This document shows, piece after piece, positions 58,689 through 64,000 of a stretch of 64,000 nucleotides of DNA. Under the pieces are notes generated by a model. It saw only the letters and a program-made list of their open reading frames with translations. It had not been told where the DNA came from and did no database searches. A program made the position numbers and the translations under genes. Position 1 is the stretch's first letter. Every line of letters starts with the position of its first letter. This stretch comes from Sulfurifustis variabilis (GTDB lineage Bacteria; Pseudomonadota; Gammaproteobacteria; Acidiferrobacterales; Sulfurifustaceae): assembly GCF_002355415.1 (NCBI RefSeq), contig NZ_AP014936.1:2852001-2916000 (forward strand). Direction: 5' to 3'.

Positions 58689-59519
58689 TCAACGGGAAGG
58701 GCGGCAGGTGTAGGACACCGTGCGAATGCGTCTCTCGGCGAGGTTTTGGACCTGATTGCGCGCCATCACCGGGAAATCGGCGCCGAGGAAGGTTTGAAAC
58801 GTGACGGCGGCCGGACCCGATCGCGCGATGCGGGCCTTCACTTCCTCGAACCATCTCAGACTTGCTTCCGTCGAATCGTGCTCGTCCAGAATCTCGAAGC
58901 CCGCCTCGGTGAGCAGCTTCCGCATCTCCTCCGGCGTCGACAGGTAGCTGTGGGTGGCATCGCGCGCCCACGGAACCGGGTAGAGGACGGGACCCCCTTC
59001 GCCCTGCAGCACGTCGTATACCGCGAATAGGCCGCCGGGCTTCAGCACTCTCCTGGCGCCGGCATAGAGCGCGTCCTTGGCCGGTATGTTCATCCCGGCA
59101 TGAATCGTCATCGCGGCATCGAAGGTGCCGTCGTCGAACGGCAATGCGGTTGCATCGCCATGGAAGCAGCGCACACGGTCCGCGAGACCCAGCCACTCGG
59201 ACATGGCATTGGCCGCTTCGCAGAAAGGCTGGGTCAGATCTATTCCGGTGACCCGGCAGCCGTAGGTCTCCCCGATCGTTCTCGCGGGGCCGCCGAGTCC
59301 GCTGCCGATGTCGAGGACGTGGGACTCGGCGGTGAGCTGCATGCGTTCGGCCAGCTCGAGCGTGGCCTGACGTCCGCGGATGTGGAACTCGTCGACCGGA
59401 GCGAGATCCGTCGTGGTCAGTCGGCTGAGGTCTTTTCCCGCCGAAGCCAATCCGGCTCTGATCTGCGCCGCCAGGTCGGCGCCTTCGCTGCAGTAGTGGG
59501 TCTGGACGGCGTCAATCAT
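58689..59519 (-). CDS. SAM-dependent methyltransferase (UbiE/sarcosine type)
   Basis: 276 residues from ATG 59519 with GGAGG 6 bases upstream. LDIGSGLGGPARTIGETYGC near residue 70 is motif I, then RVTGIDLTQPFCEAANAMSE, LPFDDGTFDAAMTIHAGMNI and LKPGGLFAVYDVLQ. The pattern resembles glycine/sarcosine and UbiE-like methyltransferases. A N-terminal HYCSEGADLAAQIRAGLASA leads in. Substrate unknown. Confidence 0.85.
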   Translation of the reverse strand: MIDAVQTHYCSEGADLAAQIRAGLASAGKDLSRLTTTDLAPVDEFHIRGRQATLELAERMQLTAESHVLDIGSGLGGPARTIGETYGCRVTGIDLTQPFCEAANAMSEWLGLADRVRCFHGDATALPFDDGTFDAAMTIHAGMNIPAKDALYAGARRVLKPGGLFAVYDVLQGEGGPVLYPVPWARDATHSYLSTPEEMRKLLTEAGFEILDEHDSTEASLRWFEEVKARIARSGPAAVTFQTFLGADFPVMARNQVQNLAERRIRTVSYTCRPSR

Positions 59520-59672
59520 GTGCGCCTCCTGCCCCTTGTCCCGAGGCGGGAATGGGATCGAAAAGTATATCGACGGAGACGGCGGCTTTACTCGCACATT
59601 TTGACGGCTTTCATCCGGCCTCGTCGGTGAAGCCGCGTCGTTCGGGTTCCGGCGGGTAAAGGGAGTCAAACG

Positions 59673-59698
59673 AAAAAGCTGCCCCGGGAGGCAGCCTT
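59673..59698 (-). terminator. Putative terminator
   Basis: On the minus strand GGCTGCC, loop TCCCGG, GGCAGC then TTTTTCG. A 6-bp stem with a T-run, in the 276-base gap upstream of the methyltransferase gene; it would block read-through toward it. Confidence 0.5.
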
Positions 59699-59730
59699 CT
59701 TAACGCCTATTGGCCGCGGCTCGATACAGC

Positions 59731-59779
59731 CCCCTCGCCCGTACCCCTCTCACGGCATGGGAGAGGGGGCGAGCTGTTA
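59731..59779. repeat. CT-rich REP-like palindrome
   Basis: CCCCTCGCCCGTACCCCTCTCACGGCATGGGAGAGGGGGCGAG: left and right arms complementary, at the 5' end of the exchanger gene. Related CCCTCTCCC-type palindromes lie at 55750, 58410 and 60878. Confidence 0.6.
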
Positions 59780-59795
59780 AGCGGGCAGCGGTACG

Positions 59796-60848
59796 ATGGG
59801 TTCCGTGGCGCTCGATTCTCTGTTCGGATCCCTGCCCTTCAGCGTCGGCGTCTTCGTCGGGGCGGCGTTCGCGATCGCGCTGGCGGGGGTCGCGATGTCC
59901 GCCACCGCGGATCGGCTCGCGGACCGGACCGGATGGGGAGAGGCGATCGTCGGGGCGGTGTTCCTGGCGGCCGCGACGTCCCTGCCCGATTTTGCCGCGA
60001 CCCTGACGGCCGCGGCGGACGACCACCCCGAGCTCGCGGTCGGCAACATGATGGGAAGCATGGCACTCAACTTCGCCTTCCTCGGGATCGGCGACATGGT
60101 GTACCGGAAGGCGAACCTCGAGCACGCGGCCGCGTCTCCGGCCAACCTGATCCAGGCGGCGCTGTTGATCGCGCTGCTCGTGATTCCGCTGATGGCGATG
60201 CTCGGGCCCGGCGTGACCGTGTGGGCCGTGCACCCGGCTTCGGTGATCCTGCCGGTCGCCTATGTCTTCGGCTTCGTGCTCCTGCGCCAGACGCAGGCCA
60301 CGCCGATGTGGACGGTGAGACGCACGGCGCAGACAGTGGAGGACCGGCCCGACAGGAACAAGGGAGGTCGCCAAAGCCTCGCGATTCTCTGGCTGCGTTT
60401 CGGCGTCCTGACGCTGGTGCTGGCCGTTTCGGGCTGGGCGTTGATGAAGGCGGCGGAGACGATCATCGCCTGGACGGGACTCTCGGAGACGCTCGTCGGC
60501 ACGCTCCTCACCGCGCTCGCCACTTCCTCTCCCGAGCTCGTGACGACCATCGCCGCCATCCGCGCGGGCGCGCTGGCCCTCGCGGTGGGCGGGATCATCG
60601 GCACGAACTGCTTCAACGTAACGGCGATCGCGGCCGCCGACTTCGCCTATCGCGGCGGGTCGATCTACCAGGCGGTCACGTCGGACCAGGTCTTCTGGGG
60701 GCTGCTCACGATCCTGATGAGCGCGGTGCTGCTGCTCGGCTTCGTGCGGCGGGAGCGGTACGGGATCGGGAAGATCGGGTTCGAGAGCTTTTTGATATTG
60801 GTGCTGTATGCGGGGGCGGTGGCGTTGCTGGTGGGGAGGGAGTTGTGA
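59796..60848 (+). CDS. CaCA-family sodium/calcium exchanger-like protein
   Basis: 350 residues with about ten hydrophobic helices in two halves. The alpha repeats that bind ions are visible: TGWGEAIVGAVFLAAATSLP-D-FAATL near residue 50 and LSETLVGTLLTALATSSPELV near 235. The first repeat has Asp after SLP where most exchangers have Glu, a conservative change that may alter ion selectivity. It probably exports Ca2+ or a similar cation in exchange for Na+ or H+. Confidence 0.88.
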   Translation: MGSVALDSLFGSLPFSVGVFVGAAFAIALAGVAMSATADRLADRTGWGEAIVGAVFLAAATSLPDFAATLTAAADDHPELAVGNMMGSMALNFAFLGIGDMVYRKANLEHAAASPANLIQAALLIALLVIPLMAMLGPGVTVWAVHPASVILPVAYVFGFVLLRQTQATPMWTVRRTAQTVEDRPDRNKGGRQSLAILWLRFGVLTLVLAVSGWALMKAAETIIAWTGLSETLVGTLLTALATSSPELVTTIAAIRAGALALAVGGIIGTNCFNVTAIAAADFAYRGGSIYQAVTSDQVFWGLLTILMSAVLLLGFVRRERYGIGKIGFESFLILVLYAGAVALLVGREL

Positions 60849-60877
60849 GGGAGAGGATAAAGCGCTTCTCTCAAGAC

Positions 60878-60977
60878 ACCCTCGCCCTTGAGGGAGAGGG
60901 TTGGGGTGAGGGTGCAGGGCTTTGCTGGGTTTCAACCCCCTCACCCTACCCTCTGCCCCAAGGGGGAGAGGGGAAGG
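60878..60977. repeat. CT-rich REP-like repeat region
   Basis: CACCCTCGCCCTTGAGGGAGAGG, then about 35 bases, then CCTCACCCTACCCTCTGCCC and AAGGGGGAGAGGGG, a nested palindrome between the exchanger and the convergent E2-E3 gene. Confidence 0.6.
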
Positions 60978-61008
60978 AAAGGCAAGGAGAGGAAGTTAAG
61001 AACGTGAC

Positions 61009-63711
61009 TTAGTGGACGGCGGCGCCGGCTTTGGCGGAGCGGCGCAGGCGCGCCAGGAGGCGGCGGGCCATTTCGCCGTACATTTCGGTCTGGGTCGGAT
61101 GGGGGTGGATGGCGGTGGCGACCTGATCCAGCGTCATCTCGCCGGCGACCATCATGACGGCCTCGCCGATCAGGGTGTCGGCGTGATCGGCCAGGAGGTG
61201 CACGCCGACGATACGGCGGGTGGCCTTGTCGGCGACGAGCTTGATGAAGCCGTCGAGCTCGTTCGTCATCATCGCCTTGGCGTCGATGTTGAACGGCATC
61301 TTCACCTCGGCGGCATCGATGCCCTTCGTCTTCGCCTGCTCGACCGAGAGGCCGACGAACGCGGCCTGCGGGCGCGTGAAGATGACGCCGCAGTCCTTCT
61401 CCTGGCGGTACTCGAGCTTCTCGCCGAGGATCGCGCCGGCCGCGACGCGGCCCTGCGCGCCCGCGGTATGGGCGAGCATGAGGCCGCCGTTCACGTCGCC
61501 GACGGCGAAGATGTGCGGGACGTTCGTGCGGCACTGGCGGTCGACGGGGATGATGCTGCGATCCGAGCGCACGCCGGCATTGCCGAGCTGGAGCGGCTCG
61601 AGCACCGGGCGCTTGCCGGTCGCCATCAGGACGTAGTCGCACTTCACGTTGGCGTTCTTGCCGCTGGCGTCGCTGTAGGAGAGCGTCATGTCGCCCGGCT
61701 TGCCGGCGATCTTCGTGACCTTGGCGGACGTCACGAGCGTGAGGTTCTTCTCCTTCTTGAGGAGCTCGGCGAGGGTCTTCGCGACCTCGGCCTCGACCTC
61801 GGCGAGCGGGCGGTCCTGCGCCTCGACGACCGTCACTCTTGCCCCGAAGTCGGCGAAGATCTGCGCCATCTCGAGGCCGATCGCGCCGGCGCCGACGATC
61901 GCGAGGCGCTTGGGCGGGTTCTTGAGGCCCCAGACGGTGTCTGAGTTGAGCACGCCCTTCCCGTCCGCGCCCGGAATCGGCGGAATGAAGGGCGGCGCGC
62001 CGGTCGCGATGACGCAGGCGCCGAAGCTGATTCTCTCCTTCTTCTTGCCGTTGCCGGGCTCGGCGCGGGCGTGCGGGTCCTTGATGTTGCCCGAGGTGTC
62101 GAGCGAGATCGTGTGGTCGGACTCGAAGCGGGCGAAGCCCTGCTTCACGTCGATGCGCACGCCCTTGTCGGTCTTGAGCGCCATCTCGCCGCGCGTCTCG
62201 AGGACGTTGCGGCGGGTCTTCTCGAGGAGCTTCCAGTCGAGCCTGGGCTTGGTCGTGTTGAGCACGCCCAGGTGCGCGTCGTGCGCGCGGTCGCGGATGC
62301 GGTCGGCCGCGGCGCGCCAGGCCTTCGACGGAATGCAGCCGCGCCAGAGGCACTCGCCGCCGGGGAACGGCGCGTCGTTGACCATCAGGACCTTCTTGCC
62401 GTGGCCCGCGAGGTCGCGCGCGCAGTCCTCGCCGCCCGGCCCGCCGCCGATGACGACGACGTCGTAGTCCCACTTGCCGGCCGGGATCGCCGGCGTCGGC
62501 TCGCCGGTCGGGAGCCCGACGCCCGTGATCCACGGCTCCGGGTTCTCGACGAGCTGCTTGAAGTAGTTCAGGAACTTCGCGGCGTCCGCACCATTAATAA
62601 TGCGGTGGTCGGCGGTGATCGTCACCGGCATGCCTTCGGGCCCGCGGGTCGCGATCGCCATGATCGCGGAAGTGCCGGGCGAGGGAATGGCGTCGAAGTG
62701 CGTGACGCCGAGCATGCCCATGTTCGAGATCGTGAAGGTCGGGTTCGAGTACTCCTGGGGCTTCAGGCGCTTCACGCGCGCGCGGGCGACGAGATCCTTC
62801 CACTCGTCGTTGAGCTTCTTGAGCGACTTGCTCATCACGTCGCGCAGCACCGGCACGACGAGGCCCATGCCTTCGGTCTCCACGGCGAGGCCGACGTCGA
62901 TCTGCTCGCGCTCGACGATGCGGTCCTCGTGCTGGTAGACGGCGTTGACGTTCGGGAATTTGGCGATCGCGAGGGCCGAGGCCTTCGCGAGCGCGACGGT
63001 GAGCGAGTAGCCCTCCTGCTTCGACGCGGCGAGCAGCCGGTCGGGCTGGAGGTTCACGGTCACGCGGAAGAGCGGCATGGAGAGCGCGTACTCCATGTTG
63101 TGCGCGACCGCCTTCTCCATGGCGTTCATCGGCCGGCCGACGCCCGGCACCTGGTAGATGCGCTTGGCCATGCCCGGCGGCACGCGCGGCGTCAGCACGT
63201 CGCTGGCGACGATGATCCCGCCCTTCGCGCTGCCGATCAGGCTGTCGATGTCGATGCCGTGCGCGCCGGCAAGCTGGCGCGCGTACGGCGTCGCGCGGCC
63301 CTGGCGCGGGCGCGGCGCAGGGCTCGCGCCGTGCGGCATGGCGGGAATGCGGGTCTTCGGCATCTGCGTGCCGTAGGGCTCGAAGCGCGGGATCTCGGCC
63401 TGCGCGGCCTCGACCGGCGCGGCGGCGGCTTTCGACACCGCCACCTCCCCGCCCTTCACCTCGCTCTTGTCGGCCACGAGCTGCGCGATCGGCTGGCCGA
63501 CGGGGACGACGGCCCCGACGGGGACGAGCGGCCCGGAGAGGTAGCCCTCGCGGAAGATCTCGACGTCCATGATCGCCTTGTCGGTCTCGACCGTCGCGAC
63601 CACGGTGCCGCGCTCGATGCGGTCGCCGGGCTGCTTCTCCCAGGTGACGACGGTGCCCTCGGTCATGGTGTCCGAGAGCTTGGGCATTTTGATGACGTAA
63701 GGTTCGGCCAT
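61009..63711 (-). CDS. Fused pyruvate dehydrogenase E2-E3 (dihydrolipoamide acetyltransferase / dehydrogenase)
   Basis: 900 residues. Residues 1-80 are a lipoyl domain with the modified Lys in ETDKAIMDVE (residue 45). PYARQLAGAHGIDIDSLIG near 145 is the peripheral-subunit-binding domain. The E2 acyltransferase core follows to about 400 with TADHRIINGADAAKFLNYF near 367 (catalytic His, Asn replacing the usual Asp). From about 412 comes a complete FAD-dependent E3: VVVIGGGPGGEDCARDLAGH, the redox disulfide CLWRGCIPSK near 454, and the C-terminal HPHPTQTEMYGEM. The E1 beta gene is upstream on the same strand. Confidence 0.92.
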   Translation of the reverse strand: MAEPYVIKMPKLSDTMTEGTVVTWEKQPGDRIERGTVVATVETDKAIMDVEIFREGYLSGPLVPVGAVVPVGQPIAQLVADKSEVKGGEVAVSKAAAAPVEAAQAEIPRFEPYGTQMPKTRIPAMPHGASPAPRPRQGRATPYARQLAGAHGIDIDSLIGSAKGGIIVASDVLTPRVPPGMAKRIYQVPGVGRPMNAMEKAVAHNMEYALSMPLFRVTVNLQPDRLLAASKQEGYSLTVALAKASALAIAKFPNVNAVYQHEDRIVEREQIDVGLAVETEGMGLVVPVLRDVMSKSLKKLNDEWKDLVARARVKRLKPQEYSNPTFTISNMGMLGVTHFDAIPSPGTSAIMAIATRGPEGMPVTITADHRIINGADAAKFLNYFKQLVENPEPWITGVGLPTGEPTPAIPAGKWDYDVVVIGGGPGGEDCARDLAGHGKKVLMVNDAPFPGGECLWRGCIPSKAWRAAADRIRDRAHDAHLGVLNTTKPRLDWKLLEKTRRNVLETRGEMALKTDKGVRIDVKQGFARFESDHTISLDTSGNIKDPHARAEPGNGKKKERISFGACVIATGAPPFIPPIPGADGKGVLNSDTVWGLKNPPKRLAIVGAGAIGLEMAQIFADFGARVTVVEAQDRPLAEVEAEVAKTLAELLKKEKNLTLVTSAKVTKIAGKPGDMTLSYSDASGKNANVKCDYVLMATGKRPVLEPLQLGNAGVRSDRSIIPVDRQCRTNVPHIFAVGDVNGGLMLAHTAGAQGRVAAGAILGEKLEYRQEKDCGVIFTRPQAAFVGLSVEQAKTKGIDAAEVKMPFNIDAKAMMTNELDGFIKLVADKATRRIVGVHLLADHADTLIGEAVMMVAGEMTLDQVATAIHPHPTQTEMYGEMARRLLARLRRSAKAGAAVH

Positions 63712-63770
63712 TTTTCTATCCTAGTGGAATGGCAGACAAACGCAGAGGATACGAACGACGGCAAAAGGCG

Positions 63771-63853
63771 CTGTCATTGCGAGGAGCGAAGCGACGAAGC
63801 AATCTCCCCGCTTCGGGAAAGTCGAGATTGCTTCGCTTCGCTCGCAATGACAG
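63771..63853. repeat. REP-like palindrome, copy 2
   Basis: CTGTCATTGCGAGGAGCGAAGC...GCTTCGCTCGCAATGACAG: near-perfect palindrome of about 83 bases in the gap between the E1 beta and E2-E3 genes. It could form a stable hairpin in the transcript. Confidence 0.75.
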
Positions 63854-63874
63854 AGACGCTTCTCCAGCAGACTG

Positions 63875-64000
63875 CTAGATCCGCCCCATGACCTTGAGGG
63901 CGCCGCGGTAGACGTCGTCGACGTCGGGGATCGCGACTTTCTCGAGGTTCGCGGCGTAGGGCACCGGGACGTCGGCGGCGTAGACGCGCACGGGCTGCGC
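63875..64000 (-). CDS. Pyruvate dehydrogenase E1 component beta subunit, partial (5' end beyond window)
   Basis: The last 41 codons of the gene: AQPVRVYAADVPVPYAANLE, KVAIPDVDDVYRGALKVMGR and a final Ile, then TAG. The sequence PVPYAANLEK is the conserved C-terminal segment of alpha-keto acid dehydrogenase E1 beta subunits, where it contacts E2. It is upstream of the E2-E3 gene on the same strand with 163 bases between, filled by a REP-like palindrome. Confidence 0.88.
   Translation of the reverse strand, partial: AQPVRVYAADVPVPYAANLEKVAIPDVDDVYRGALKVMGRI

Noticed and set aside
61012-63891. Plus-strand open frames opposite the E2-E3 gene (310 and 606 codons)
   Set aside because: Shadow frames rich in Arg/Ala/Asp with no motif; the minus-strand gene is fully supported.

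Overview
The window is high-GC bacterial chromosome, probably from a gammaproteobacterium or a gamma/beta-border lineage. A sulfur-oxidiser of the Acidiferrobacterales type would fit, but that is only a guess. The support is a family-B DNA polymerase II, a TusE/DsrC-type sulfur-relay protein, an ECF sigma/DUF3619/DUF3106 operon, RAYT (REP-associated tyrosine transposase) elements with scattered REP-like palindromes, and pyruvate dehydrogenase genes. I found no rRNA, tRNA, CRISPR array or prophage. Two genes are cut by the window edges: an endonuclease/exonuclease/phosphatase at the left and a pyruvate dehydrogenase E1 beta gene at the right.

Layout. 1-25 kb is mostly single genes: DNA polymerase II, the sigma/DUF3619/DUF3106 operon, a large M48 metalloprotease, a membrane-anchored glutaredoxin, a fatty-acid desaturase, small stress-type membrane proteins, a rhodanese, an AraC regulator divergent from a carboxymuconolactone-decarboxylase-family gene, TusE, and a glutathione S-transferase. 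A DUF302 gene near 12 kb has an in-frame amber codon in its signal peptide. 25-37 kb holds a DNA-binding HU-like gene, a GcvA-type LysR regulator divergent from a quinone-reductase/RidA pair, an FKBP isomerase, a small-protein cluster next to a perfect FNR-type box (DGC zinc protein, DUF2892), a methyltransferase, a MerR regulator with a SoxR-like operator divergent from a DUF2938 gene, and an ECF sigma/anti-sigma pair divergent from an oxygen-binding diiron-type metallo-hydrolase. The last two share a perfect 16-bp inverted repeat that can be read as two face-to-face ECF promoters.

37-51 kb looks accessory, with visibly lower GC in places. It has a beta-propeller gene, a frameshifted DUF2798 relic, a cupin, aldo/keto reductase, a berberine-type oxidase divergent from an HxlR regulator, an epoxide hydrolase, TerC, and a mandelate racemase homologue with an altered catalytic lysine. 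A repeat derived from the HxlR gene tail recurs in degraded form. 51.7-53.5 kb is the most interesting functional unit: a membrane cytochrome b, a Tat-exported sulfite-oxidase-fold molybdoenzyme and a secreted methionine-rich protein. It resembles the YedZ1/YedY1/MrpX hypochlorite-defence module described in Azospira.

53.5-58.2 kb is a plasticity hotspot. A RAYT element with 27-bp inverted ends forms the ends of both neighbouring genes, one of them a truncated muramidase. A duplicated 3' piece of argG brackets a small toxin-antitoxin cluster downstream of intact argG. 58-64 kb returns to core genes: a methyltransferase, a CaCA-family exchanger and the pyruvate dehydrogenase operon, in which E2 and E3 are fused into one 900-residue protein. 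REP-like palindromes of two families fill the gaps.
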